Assembly (NCBI GenBank): GCA_023333565.1
Contig: JAJKFH010001810.1
Span: 1-64,000, forward strand
Length of the DNA stretch: 64,000 nt
From: Puffinus mauretanicus
Taxonomy: Eukaryota > Chordata > Aves > Procellariiformes > Procellariidae
Reading direction: 5' to 3'
Made by a program: the position numbers and the translations under genes. This document shows positions 49,641 to 61,106 of the stretch, piece by piece. The number at the start of each line of letters is the position of its first letter. Position 1 is the stretch's first letter. The notes below the pieces were generated by a model, which was not told the DNA's origin, made no database searches, and saw only the letters and a list, made by a program, of their open reading frames with translations.

Positions 49641-52591
49641 GCAAAATCAGGGATAGGTTTTTATTATTGACAGAATAAAGTGATGTAATTTCCAAAGAGA
49701 TTTTACAGTTGCTTGAGAGATATCTCAGCCCTTGTTTTGATGGCAGTTTGTGGTCTCCATGTGTCCAGAAAGGTAGTAAACATTTAGATAATGCTTTTCT
49801 GGCCATGGGTTAACTGCTCTGGCTGATGGTAAGAAAGAACAGAACTGTTTCAAGTATTGCCATAAATTGGTGGTCCCTTCCCCCTATACCTGAAAGAACA
49901 GGAAGCAGATCTGTGCTTAAGAAAGTTTGTCTGGGTGGATTCACTCTCAGATAGGTCTTGGACTGCTACAGCTATTGCTCAGGGTTAAATTGCCGAGCTT
50001 GAAGCAAGCTCAACCAGGATCATTTCTATGGGATAGTTAGTCATACAAAATGAGTTATCATGAAAATTTACTTTCACTTAAAGAACATCGTTGCTGGAAA
50101 GGGACTCCGTGAGGAAAATTCCGTCTTAGGAAGACGCAAATATTGTGAAAAATGAAGGGATGTAGCGAAAACAAAGAATTAAGAGATACGTAATCAATAG
50201 CAAGCACTGATAAGTGGATTACTATGCTGTATAAGGAATTATTTTCATGTTTTACAGTTTTCCTCACTTGGAACACATCATCTCACTGCATGTTAGATTG
50301 CACCAGTGATTATCATGCAGTGAACTCAGTGTGTCTTTTTGCATCAATGGACTATAAGTTCTCATAAAAAGCACGCAGAGCTCTTAAAAAATAAAATAGA
50401 AGGAAAAATAAGCATTGGATAAAATCCAGCTTGAAGATTTATTCTTTTTTTATGTGAAAAAAGTGAATGTACTTTATGATCCCTCTGGGTACCACAGTTC
50501 TTAAACCTTGTGAATTTTAATATGAGTATATGAAACCATACAGATTTTAATAAGATTTATGAACAATGTACACTTTAAATCATTGTCTACACATAGCAAA
50601 AAAAAAAATCCATCTCATCACTAGTTTCTTCTCACCCTGAACTTTCCCTTTAAATCTTATAAACCTGATAAAAGAAGCTCAGGAGGTGTCACAAGTTTAA
50701 ACTGTTTTTTATCATTGGGTCAATAAGATTTCATGTATTTTCAGACAATTTTATGATTTACAGTTCTCACATTCCAGTCTGGTTCTGCCTATAACAAGGT
50801 CCCAGCGACTGTCACATCCATGAGCCACATTATTAATCCACTGCCAGACTCTGTTTGAACTGCTACACTTGTAAAGGAGCCAGCATGAAATACTTGGGGT
50901 TTTGCAGACTGTCTGCTAGATCCCTAGTGAGGGTAAACTAAAGAAGTTTCATAGACTTCAATACAAATCCAGCCAAGTACAGCCACTGATAGTCCCTTGG
51001 TGCTTATCTCAACTCCTATTGACTTATTAGGTGTCTAAATAGCAGTAGCATGCAAGTATCAGAGTCACAGAACATGTATTTTATAGACACACCAGAAAAA
51101 TGTTTGAAGATGACAGTGACAACAGAATGCTTCTAGTGCACTGGTTCACAGAGATAAATCTTAAGAGCTTACTACATTCAATAATATGTTTTAACAATCA
51201 GTTTTTCTAGTGTTGTCTTATTACTTTCTGTACCATCAAGCTATTGATGTTAATAACAATTGTACTCAAGATGACATGGATCTAGAGGCACGTAATCTGA
51301 CTACATTCCTCCTGTGCATGGAAAGGATTGAAATCTTTACTGGCAGCTCACAGGCACAAATATTAGCATAATAAATAGACAAGCATGATGTTACAGCATG
51401 TGAACACCACAACTGTATTACAAATATATTTTAAACTTTGAACTGTTTTTATTAATAGTCTACTGAAGACAGACTCATGGACCAAGTACTTTTGCGTGAC
51501 ATGGCATTGAGAAACAGCAACAAAATCATTGCTCTTTATCAGGAGAGTTCACAATTGAATACAGCATAGGAAACAACAAATGTAGTCAGACCAATCAGGG
51601 CCTGTGAGAAAGTCATGACAGAAAATTAACCACCGCATATCACCAGTTTAGCAACTGCTAGTTTCCTTCTCTGTCATGGAAAGAAAGTTTAAGAAGGGAT
51701 TTTGAGGAAAATAACACAACAGCTATGTGACTGTTAAATGAAATATGAGGGGCATGATGGGGAAAAAAAAAATCAAAGTCTCTTGCTTTAGAATTCATAA
51801 AGTTTGAAAAATGACTGGTGAAAAGTGATAATAAGGTTGGAGATGAAGCTGGTGTTTCAGTATTGAATCAGAAATGATAGGAGGACCCTTAAAATTCAGG
51901 CAAGCTGGTGTGATAGTGCATGGGGCAAGGGAGGTCACAAGTAAGGCAAAGTGAATGGGATGTTGCAATAGTTGTCACAGCAGATTTGGTATATAAGACT
52001 ACATTTGTCGAAGCCAGACAAAGGGGGTTTTATAACAGAAGTGCAAGATGATGAAAACCTGGACAAGAGCTTTAGCTGAAGATGAGTAGGAAGGGACATA
52101 TCCTAGACTTGTTATATGGGAGGAACATGACGACACTGATATCGTTCAGATGTGGTGATCAAGTGTATAAGTGACTATGGCTATGACCAGGCAAGATCAT
52201 CATCCTGACTGTCAACATGATTGAGGAAAGGCAGCAGGAAATGTAGGAAACTGGAAAAGACAGGATCAAGCAAAAGGAGGAGAAACAACTACAAGTTGTC
52301 CATTCAGAGTATGCAGCTGAATTTGTATTTACAGAAAGAATTACTTAAATACAGAAAGCACAGTGAGAAGAAAATGGGATAAAGTGATCTGGGATACTGT
52401 TCACAGAGAATGGAAAGGAAAAAGGAGAAAGGTCCTCTGAAGTATGCAGGAAGAATCAAATGGAAAAAGAGCCAGGAAAGGTTAAATTCCCAAAACCCAA
52501 AGGAGGACAAGTTTTCAAGAAAAGCAGAGATAACAGTACTGAAGGTATTGGGGGAACATCAAAGAGGAGGACATAATATTAGCTGAAAGAC
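49641..52591. other. AT-rich unique DNA, nothing recognised
   Basis: No exon, RNA gene or clear transposon. An A run lies near 50,600. Several short frames on either strand have no family resemblance. Confidence 0.5.
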
Positions 52592-52750
52592 TCCAGAAAG
52601 GTTGTGGAGTCTCCCAACTTGGAGATATTTAAAAGCCATCTGGACATCGCCCTGGGCAACCGGCTCGAGGTGGCCCTCCTAGAGTAGCAGGGTTGGACCA
52701 GATAATCTCTGGAGGTCCCTTCCAAGCTCAACCATTCTGTTATTCTGTGA
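52592..52750 (+). mobile_element. Short CR1 3' end, plus orientation
   Basis: The plus strand reads CCAGAAAGGTTGTGGAGTC, TTGGAGATATTTAAAAGCC, GGGTTGGACCAGATAATCTC and TGGAGGTCCCTTCCAAGC, ending in CCATTCTGTTATTCTGTGA. The last piece is two ATTCTGTG-type tail units. This is the last ~160 bp of a CR1 of a third subfamily (3' end GGAGGTCCCTTCCAA). Together with the 12.6-kb relic it is an exception to the minus-strand bias of the CR1 copies here. Confidence 0.88.
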
Positions 52751-55552
52751 AAATTTGCTTATGAATACTTGAGAAAAAATATGGAAGTGGTCTTTGGGGA
52801 GTGAAAAATATGCTTTACCTGAGAGAATCTGGGGTGGATTTGGTGGATGTGACTCCATAACGACATGGCTAATAACACTGGAGTTTAATTTTTGGTAAAA
52901 AGAGAGTAAAAACACATTTAAATGGTGACTCAAAGATTAGTGAAAAGAAAAAAAGAGCAGGGAAGAAAATGAAAGGTCAGCTCAGAAGTTTGGAAAGACT
53001 AAGGTCCCTGGAAGAACAAGGAGGGCTAGAGAGGAGAATGAATGAGAAATATCGACGTATATAGAGGGGGAGAAGGAGGAGACAAGAGCTAGGTGTATGC
53101 CTGTGTGGAAGTCTTGCTATATCTTTTCTGCTCTCTGATGGAGACAGTCAATGACAGGAATGGGAGGCTGGAGGAGACATATCTAAATCTAAAATTGCAA
53201 GAATGTTTAGGATGTCCTACATTTGATTTTTGAATGAAAGTACTCAAAAGTCCAATGCAAGTTAACTGAAGCTATTTGCATTGAGGTGTAATTCTTACCA
53301 TTTGACTTGCAAGGTGCATGTCTACATTTAAGCTGGTCACCCTAGGCTCCCTTCACAGGCAGTGAAGAGAAATAGGAACCTCTAGGGAACAGCTTAGGCT
53401 GACTCATCTTTGACTCCCATATTTGAATGAGATGAGTTGGTCTATTATTTCTATTTCTTTCCAGTGACTGCAAAGGGAACCTTGGGTAACCAATTCCAAC
53501 TTCAATGTTTGTCATAGAGATCTATATGATCTGCTTTTGGCCAGCAGAATCCCACCTTTCAATTGACGTTTTAAACACATCAAAAATAATGAATATCTTC
53601 TTGGTCCAAAATACTCTAAAATCATTTGAGTTGTTCTGAAATGTCTAAACAAGTCCCATAGGCTGAAATCATAAGAATCCACTGGTAGTATGAATTACAT
53701 CCTTTTACTGCTAAAATACAGTAACATGATTTAGGTCCAGAAACTCGTTTTAGCTCTAACGGTCACCTTTGCATTTGATCATGCCCAGATACGACTTTGT
53801 GAAATCACAAAGAATTAGGGAAATGTTTGTCACTGTGCCAGATGGCAGTAAACAGAAATCTGGTGGTAAAAGACAGTAGGTTATTTACTTTTTTTTTTGC
53901 TTATATATTTCTGTCTATTACTGAGGGTCACAGTTCTAATTCTGTCCCCTTTCATAGGTAAATATATGGGACGCATGTAAATGCATACACATTTATATAT
54001 GCATACTATTTATATTAAGGCTGCTTCTCTACTCCAGTAGTGAGAGCAGAACCAAAAACTCCCTTGATCATATCCCCTCTAACATCTGCTTACCTTTTCA
54101 TACATACACATTTGGGATAAAATTCTTTGAACTTATTTACCTCTCTAACTACTTAGTCAGCCCAGAGAGTATAGAAAAAGGTAACTTCATGCAAGAGACC
54201 TTGGCTGGGGATGATTTCAAATAAACATGAATTATGACAGTTATAAAAATAGCAATATAATCCGCCCTTCCTCTTGGATGTGTATTTGTCATTATTCCCT
54301 CTGTATGGGTCCAAACTGAGTTTTAAAAAGGAAGTTTGGGAAAGTACAGATACTGATGTTCCAACTCAATCTGTATTTGTGTTGCACCACTTACGCACTG
54401 GGAAGGATGGCTTTTTGCATTGGTACAACATATATGTCCAATTTATTTCCCCTTAATCAGGCTGGAATGGCTCTAAGAATCTTTTAGCTGGTGACCGGGA
54501 AGAAACCTGAAACTATTGCAGCAGCTTTGGATTGCCAGACTAACAGGCTACGACCAGGCACCATTGACTCTGCTCGGCAATGTGGTCTCAAGCTATTTGC
54601 ATTGGCTCTGTGCTGCTAGGCGAGCTTTGTCTGGCCATTTCCACCAGTTTTCCTTCACCAAAGCAGCAGTCTAACCCTCAGCTTTCAGCGGTTACAAAAC
54701 ACTGTTGTTTTCTATTTAGGGGTGAGGGAGAGAGTTGAAAGCTTAGACTGGCATTCTTCACCCTGACACTGTGTAGAAGCACTTCACCTCATTAGCTCAG
54801 TATCTGCCAACACACTGGCATACTGCACAGGAATGCTTCTTACTTCCAAAAATAACAAAGCAAGAACAAGGAAAAAGCATATATTTCACACAAAATAAAG
54901 GAAGTTTTAGAGTCTGTAACATGTACTCCAATCTGATCCCACAGAGCTGTGAAGAATTTTCTTATGCCTCTCAAAGGAAAAAAAGTTAGAAATTATAGAA
55001 ATACAGGCTACAGGAAACCTCAAAAGGAACTGTGGATCTACCCTTAGTGGTCAGACACCACAGGATTCTTAGGCAGAAAGCAATGCTCTGACAGAAAAAA
55101 CAAATCTTTATGGCACATAAATATCTTTGTAACAGCCATAGAAGCGGGGAATTGCTAGGGTGAGGTTTGCATAGTCATGCTATCAAACTCAAGACCAATA
55201 GTAAAAGACCAAAAGCTACAACTTTGTCACAGGAAAAGATCAGAAGAGATTCAAGGCATCTTCCTTCATCAGAATGGAACCAGATGCAACTCAGATCATC
55301 CAACAGTCCCTCTTGGTGTAATCATAGGGATAAAAAATTCCTCTGGAACCTGATTCTGACAGTCACTTAATCCAGAGTGCATCAACAGGACATATTAATA
55401 TGCACTAGTAATAGTCTGATTTACCAGAACAACAAGAATAACTCTCTACCCACGTCTTTTATCTATTACTAACGCTATTGCTATGATTACTTTTCACCAT
55501 ACTTCCTCCCAAGCTCTTTTAATCTTTTTTTTTTCCAAGTAAGTATTAGACT
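52751..55552. other. AT-rich unique DNA, nothing recognised
   Basis: About 2.8 kb without a recognisable exon, RNA or repeat, apart from T-rich runs near 53,890 and 55,527. Confidence 0.5.
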
Positions 55553-56620
55553 CACAGAAACAGAAAAATTGAGTTGGAAAGAATTGTGGAGGTCTCTAAT
55601 CCAGCCTCTTGCTCAGAGGATGGCTAACTTCAAGGTTAGATCAAATAACTCAGGGCCTTACCAGGTGTTTTGAAAGTTTCTGAGGACAGAGCTTCCACAG
55701 GGTCTCTAGACAATCTGATCCAGTGGTTAAACCTTCTTATTGAATACACGAGAAAAGTTATTACAGTCAGAATTTCTGCTATTGCTAATTGTGACTTTTG
55801 CCTCTTATTTTCTTGTTGTGGCCTTCTGGGAAGAGTATGACTGTTTTCTACTTCTGTTTTCAGGTGTGTAAATTGGAGGTGTCAAGATTTCCTGGGGAAG
55901 GGGTGGTATGTGTGGAGTTGGACACAGTATTTCAGAAGCACTGAGTAGAATGAAATAATCACTTGCCTTGACCTTCTGGCTATACTCTTCATAAAGTAAC
56001 CCAGCATGTAGCCAGCCCACATAGTGCAAGGACACACTGCTAACAGTTTTAGCCTGTTGAGTATCAGTCACTTCCTTATCTGTATTGAGGCACAGGGTTA
56101 GTCTGTCCTGGATGTAGGACTTCACATGTGTCTTTGTTGAAACTCATGGTACTTGTCCATCCTTCTAGCTTGCCAAGGTCTCTTTCCTCTGAAAGGCAGC
56201 CCTACCCTGCTGTGGTTTGACACTACCCCCGCAGGGTGCCACTTGTGAATCAGGTATGGTTGCGTTCCTGTCCCATTCTCCAGGTTTTCAATGGACACAT
56301 TAAACAGCAGAAGCACAATACCAGCCCCTCAGGAACATCATTTGTAGCCTGGCACATGTTAGATTTCAAACAGTAGCTTGTTGTTACATATTAAAATACC
56401 TAAATTTTTTGAAATTATGTACAATTTAAGTGAGAGATTTCAAACAGTTGAGCACGAGATCCCAAGTCCGGCAACTCAAGTAGTTTTTCACCCACCTTGC
56501 AGCCCACCTGTGTAGTCCATATCTTTGGCTACAATCTGACTGCGGGGCTTTTATGGATACCCTGTCAAAAACCTTACGAAGTCTGTCTATTCTTGCTTCT
56601 TCCGTTACCCCCAAGCTATA
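55553..56620 (-). mobile_element. Highly degraded old CR1 copy
   Basis: The low-coordinate end still resembles a CR1 3' end: TTGAGTTGGAAAGAATTGTG, GAGGTCTCTAATCCAGCCTC, TTGCTCAGAGGATGG. Further up-coordinate are recognisable CR1 segments in order: TGTGACTTTTGCCTCTTA with CTGGGAAGAGTATGACT (about 55,790-55,840), AAGGACACACTGCTAACAG (56,028-56,046), TCTTTGTTGAAACTCATGG (56,132-56,150), TTGCCAAGGTCTCTTTCC (56,170-56,187) and AGTTTTTCACCCACCTTGC (56,480-56,498). The last marks the region of ORF2 upstream of the catalytic block. No usable frame remains. It is clearly older than copies A-D. Confidence 0.78.
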
Positions 56621-58082
56621 GCAGGTGTTCTTATTTTTGCTTCATATGATCAGATTTCTTTCTGCTCGTATTGTGTGTACTACCAGGTGTATTTATGTTA
56701 CTCAGAATTCAGAAATAGTTTTAAGAACGCTTGTGAATTCTGTAGTGGTGAACGTATGTGCATCACCAAGCAATCGATATCGGCACTACAGGTGGCAGAG
56801 AAAGAAATAAGCAGAACTATTACAAGGGCACTGAGGGCCACATGTCTAAAGCTTATACAGACAATGTTTCCAAAACAGCCCTATCTTCGGTATCTGCTCA
56901 CCCAGTGCTTGCCCAAAAAACTTTCTGCCTTACTTTTTACTGTGTAGCTGCCCAAAAGAATTGTGCATTAATTTCTTGCTTTAGGCTTCAGTTGAACGCT
57001 GTTTTAAACAAGCTAGTCAGCAATGTTTACTGAGTAGAGCATCAACATAAAACTTAATGAGAAAGCAAAAAAGGAAGATAACTTAAAAGCAAAACCAAAC
57101 CAAAACAAAAAAAACAAGTCCCCCAAAAAAGCACACACAAAAAAGAGCAAGCAGCTGCTGAGCGTCCAGTCCATGAGAATGTACTCAGATGAGCCAAGTC
57201 TCTGAATTTGTACCTAGGCTTATATGGAAGAAGCATCATTTGTAGAAACTGGCAATTAAAACCAGGAGACATAATGCAGTAAAAATTAACTCTTATGATA
57301 CTGCCGCCTGGTACAGCAAGTCCTCAGAACTAAAGATTAATGGTGTGGCATAACAAAAGTTAGTTTGACGGACAGATAAGGAAGGTTAGTAAGACACCCT
57401 TTTATACTTTAGGAGAGCAGGAAAAATGCAGCATGGCAGAGCAGAGAAAAGTCTGGTTCTTGGCAGATGTGTGAAGCCTGTGTTCTGTATGTGTTTTGTA
57501 TGGAAGCAGGGAATGCTCAGTGGAGCTCTGAATCTTCTCAGCCAGAGCCCAGACACTCTGTGAAATAAAAACCCAGACATCGGTCTGGCTGAAAGCATTG
57601 GAACTAAGCTGAAAACACATGTGATTACTTGTGTAGGTGACAAGAGAAACTGGAGTATAAAGTACTCTAGTCAGTCAATAAACCTGTCTTACAAACTTCC
57701 CTTTGTCCTCAGTGAAGGAAAAAACCTCTAGTGTAGCTGAACATAAATGTCAAATGTTTTGGAGAAGAAAGAGTTAGTCAGATTTTCTCCCTGAAAAAAA
57801 GACTACGTATTCAAAAGATCCAGAGAGTATTCCCGGCTCTGTACCCTAACTGTGCTTCCTGTCTGGTCCTGCAGCATACTAAAGATTTTTTGGTGCATCA
57901 CCAACATGTATTCCGTAAACTATGCTGCGTGACAGCTTTGAAATCTAACTTCTCTCTCTTGGAACAGTGTGATTCCCTACATCATCTTGGAAGGCTCAAA
58001 CACCAGAGTAATTCTTTATCACCATAAGCATCCTGACATCAAATACAGATAACAGTTTTGAATGAAAACGGTTTACAACTGG
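56621..58082. other. Unique DNA, no gene seen
   Basis: Overlapping frames of 61-91 codons at 56,625-57,033 have no recognisable domains. An A/C-rich stretch lies at 57,085-57,150. Confidence 0.5.
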
Positions 58083-58160
58083 CTGGCCAACTTTTTCTTT
58101 CTTTTCTTTCTTTTTTTTTTTCCTTTTTTTTTCTTTTTTTTCTTTCTTTATTTTTCTTTC
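58083..58160. repeat. Pyrimidine-rich (TTTC)n tract
   Basis: Nearly uninterrupted T and C on the plus strand, made of TTTC and T-run units. It lies about 65 bases before the 3' end of CR1 copy D. Confidence 0.9.
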
Positions 58161-58224
58161 CAGCTTTCAATGGAAAAGGCTGTAAGAGGGAAAGGAAAAG
58201 AATAAGAAAATTGGATTTTTCCTA

Positions 58225-58773
58225 CTATCATAGAATCATAGAATCATTAAGGTTGCAAAAGACCTCTAAGATCATCGAGTCCAACGGTCAACCCAACACA
58301 CCATGCCCACTACACCATGTCCCTAAGGGCCTCATCTACACGTCTTTTAAATACTTCCAGGGTCGGTGACTCAACCACTTCCCTGGGCAGCCTGTTCCAA
58401 GGCCTGACCACTCTTTCAGGAAAGAAATTTCTCCTAATGTCCAATCTAAACCTCCCTTGGTGCAACTTGAGGCCATTTCTTCTCGTCCTATCGCTTGTTA
58501 CTTGGCAGAAGAGACCAACCCCCACCTCGCTACAACCTCCTTTCAGGTAGTTGTAGAGCACGATGAGGTCTCCCCTCAGCCTCCTCTTCTCCTGACTAAA
58601 CAACCCCAGTTCCCTCAGCCGCTCCTCATCAGACTTGTTCTCCAGACTCTTCACCAGCTTCGTTGCCCTTCTCTGGACACGCTCCAGCACCTCCATGTCC
58701 TTCTTGTAGTGAGGGGCCCAAAACTGAACACAGTATTCGAGGTGCGGCCTCACCAGTGCCGAGTACAGGGGCA
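58225..58773 (-). mobile_element. CR1 LINE, 5'-truncated copy D (subfamily 1)
   Basis: Tail units ATCATAGAATCATAGAATC at 58,227-58,246 mark the 3' end. The sequence then follows copy A very closely through the 3' UTR and the end of ORF2. Homology stops at about 58,773, next to ACAGGGGCA, so it is about half the length of copy A and lacks the RT catalytic site. Confidence 0.94.
58310..58773 (-). pseudogene. CR1 ORF2 C-terminal fragment, frame open
   Basis: About 154 codons remain of the CR1 endonuclease/RT C-terminal region. Blocks run [39 protein letters not shown], then stop, with no internal stop seen. The upstream Met of the open frame (58,786) lies in flanking DNA and is fortuitous. No catalytic residues are present, so it is a fossil fragment despite the open frame. 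Confidence 0.9.
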
Positions 58774-59090
58774 ATACTGTCAACAAGTATCCCTAGTTAA
58801 GACTGTTATAATGCTACTGTTAAGTAACATTTGTCATGATCACAATGAAAATGAATGGATTACTTCAAAGAAGCAGCTGATAATGTTTTCATTATGATTG
58901 CCATGAGCACCTTTTTCAAGAAGGAACATGATGTAAACATTCCATATTCATTAAATTATAGTGATGCAGTGACTTGCAAGCTGACATGAGACACTTTGTA
59001 CAAGTGATAATGCATTTCAAGTTTAAAAGAAATTCCCTCATTTTCTGTAACACTCCTTCCCAAAACACTAGAAATCCTTGATATATACAG
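58774..59090. other. Unique spacer between CR1 copies D and E
   Basis: About 300 bases with no recognised feature. Confidence 0.5.
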
Positions 59091-59715
59091 GTCATGAGAT
59101 CACAGGGTGGAAAGCACCTCTGGACATCACCTCTGGGCATCTGCACAAAGCAGAGTCAGCTAAAACAGGTTGCCCAGGACCGTGCTCAGCTGGGTGTTGA
59201 ATGTTTCCAAGCACGGAGACTTCACAGCGTCTCTGGGCAACCTATTCTAGTGTTCAACCACCCTCATGGAAAAAAAAAAAAATTTCTTAAGTTTAAATAG
59301 AATTTCCTGTATTTCAGTTTGTGTCCAAGGTCTCTTATCCTGTCACTGGGCACCACAGAGTCTCTCTGTGTTTTCTCTGCTTTCCCCACTCACACACCTC
59401 CTTCCCCCACCGGGTATTTATTTATATACATTGATCTCCCCGAGCCTTCTTTTCTCCAGGCTAAGCAACTCCGGCTCTCTCAGCCTCTCCTCATATGACA
59501 GATGTTCCAGTCCCTTAATCATCATTGTGACTCTTCGATAGAGTCTTTCCAGTATGACCATATCTCTTTTGTACTGGGGAGGTCAGCACTGGACCCAGTG
59601 CTCCAAAGGCATCTCTCCAGTGCTCCAGTGCTAAGCACCACCCCCTCAACCTGCTGGTGATGCTATTCTTAATGTGGCCCACAATACTTTTGGCTTTCTC
59701 TGCCACCAGAGTGCA

Positions 59716-60415
59716 TTACTGGCTCATGGTCAATTTGTTGTCCACCGAGACTCCAAGGTCACTTTCTGCAAAGTAGCTTTCCAGCTGGTACTGGTGCTTG
59801 GCATTATTCCTCCCCTGGTGAAGAACTTTGCATTTACCTTGGCTGACCTTAATGAGGTTACTGCTGGCCCATTTCTCCAGCTTATTAAGGTTTCTCTGAA
59901 TGAAAGCCCAGACATCTGGTGTATCAGCCTTTCCTCCCTGTTTTACATGATCTGCAGACTTGCTGAGGTGCACTCTGTCCCATCATACAGGTCAATAATG
60001 AAACCAAATAGTATTGAGCATGGTATCAACCCTTGGGGTACACAGCTAGTGACTGGACTCCAGTTGAACTTCATGTCATTAATCACAACCCTTTGAACCC
60101 TGGAGTTCAGTCAGTTTTCAAACCATCTTGCCATCCACCTCACCCATATTTCATCCTGTTGTCTATGGGGATGTTATGGGAGACAGTGTCAGAAGCTTTA
60201 CTGAAGTCAGGGCTGAGTAAATCGCCTCATTATAGAAGACAATAGGGTTGGTCAAGCATGCTGACTTCTAAATCTATGCTGACTATGCTCAATCACTTTC
60301 TTGTCCTTAACATTTCCAGAAGGATTTGCTTCATCATCTTCCAAGGACTGAAGTGAGGCTGACTAGTCTGTATTTCCCTGTGTCCCTCTTCTTGCCTTTC
60401 TGGAAGATAAGGGTG
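59716..60415 (-). pseudogene. CR1 ORF2 remnant (RT region), broken
   Basis: Near 60,415 the minus strand reads KKRDTGKYRLVSLTSVL, which fits the start of the CR1 RT domain. The middle (60,000-60,300) is recognisable but frameshifted. At 59,947-59,958 the catalytic position reads SADH instead of FADD, so one catalytic aspartate is replaced. The segment 59,716-59,973 remains readable as NKLEKWASSNLIKV, then KCKVLHQGRNN and LGVSVDNKLTMSQ. It is dead and older than the subfamily 1 and 2 copies. Confidence 0.78.
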
Positions 60416-60420
60416 ACAGG

Positions 60421-60475
60421 AAGGGGGGGAAAAATAACCAAAACACAAAAAACCCAAACAAAACCAAACCACTCC
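60421..60475. repeat. A/C-rich junction inside composite CR1
   Basis: A G run (AAGGGGGGGAAAAATAACC) and an AAAC/AACC-rich stretch separate the RT-like part from the ORF1-like part. This is where about 1.3-1.5 kb of a normal CR1 should be, judged from usual family layout. Confidence 0.7.
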
Positions 60476-61091
60476 CCTGGACCTCTCTTCTTTCCAAGAT
60501 GTTCTCTGATAGGATTCTTCTAAGCAGGTCCCTGAACAGGCCAGGAATACCCACATGAATAAACAGCAAGGAGGAAATAGTCCAAGGGCTGGGAACACCT
60601 AGGCAGTCTCTCCAGAGTATCCCAGATCCAAGCATCCAAGCAGCAGCAAACAGCCCTGGAGAGCAAGTCAGGTTAGCAGACAGGGCCTCTGTCCCCTGTA
60701 GCAGGGAGTCTCCCACCACTATCACTCACCATTTCCTCCTGGTGCTTTTGCACGGATCAGGCTCAGCCAGCTCAGATGTTATATTGGCAAGAGCTCATTA
60801 ACCTTACTCTGCTACCAGGGTACTGACCCATTCACTCTGCAGTTGCAAATCTGCAGTGTGGAACAGGAGCCATCCTTCTGGCATCAATAGTCACAAGCTT
60901 CCAACCTTCACCACTACAAGAGTAGTGAAGCTACTTCAGGCTACTGAAGCTGCACAGCCTCAGAGAAGATCCCATCAGTCCCTTTCCCATCACCTTTGAT
61001 GCTGTGTGCTGTGCAGTCTGTTGGCCTCCACCAGTGCACACCTCCTGCAGGTGAGGAGCCCATCTACACCAAGCTCTAGGCATCTGCAGCC
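60430..61091 (-). pseudogene. CR1 ORF1 remnant with GDSL/SGNH esterase-like block
   Basis: CR1 ORF1 encodes an RNA-binding protein that in many CR1 clades carries an esterase (SGNH hydrolase) domain. Here the minus strand reads IVVGDSLLQGTEA at about 60,687-60,722, with the GDSL nucleophile block at 60,702-60,713. Then come LLFIHVG, where the usual GxND block has decayed to HVGIPG, and a VQGSGLVLF-like segment before the A/C-rich junction. Upstream are a GSCSTLQ-like linker and, at 61,050-61,091, a Cys-rich stretch (GCRC, then TCRRCALVEANRLHS) resembling the N-terminal zinc-finger region. Stops and frameshifts lie between these blocks. Confidence 0.7.
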
Positions 61092-61106
61092 CCAGGCTTG
61101 GAGAGC

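Larger units (their letters stand above)
59091..61106 (-). mobile_element. Older composite CR1 with ORF2 and ORF1 pieces (copy E)
   Basis: The 3' end lies at about 59,091 (decayed tail). Going up-coordinate comes a CR1 3' UTR with a poly-A interruption at 59,269-59,281, then ORF2 RT blocks to about 60,420. After an A/C-rich junction (about 60,421-60,475) the sequence resembles CR1 ORF1 (GDSL esterase domain, then a Cys-rich zinc-finger-like region) to about 61,106. Order and orientation are those of an intact CR1. However, the rest of ORF1, the endonuclease and the RT fingers are missing. Either this is one copy with a large internal deletion or two fragments landed side by side. Confidence 0.8.
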
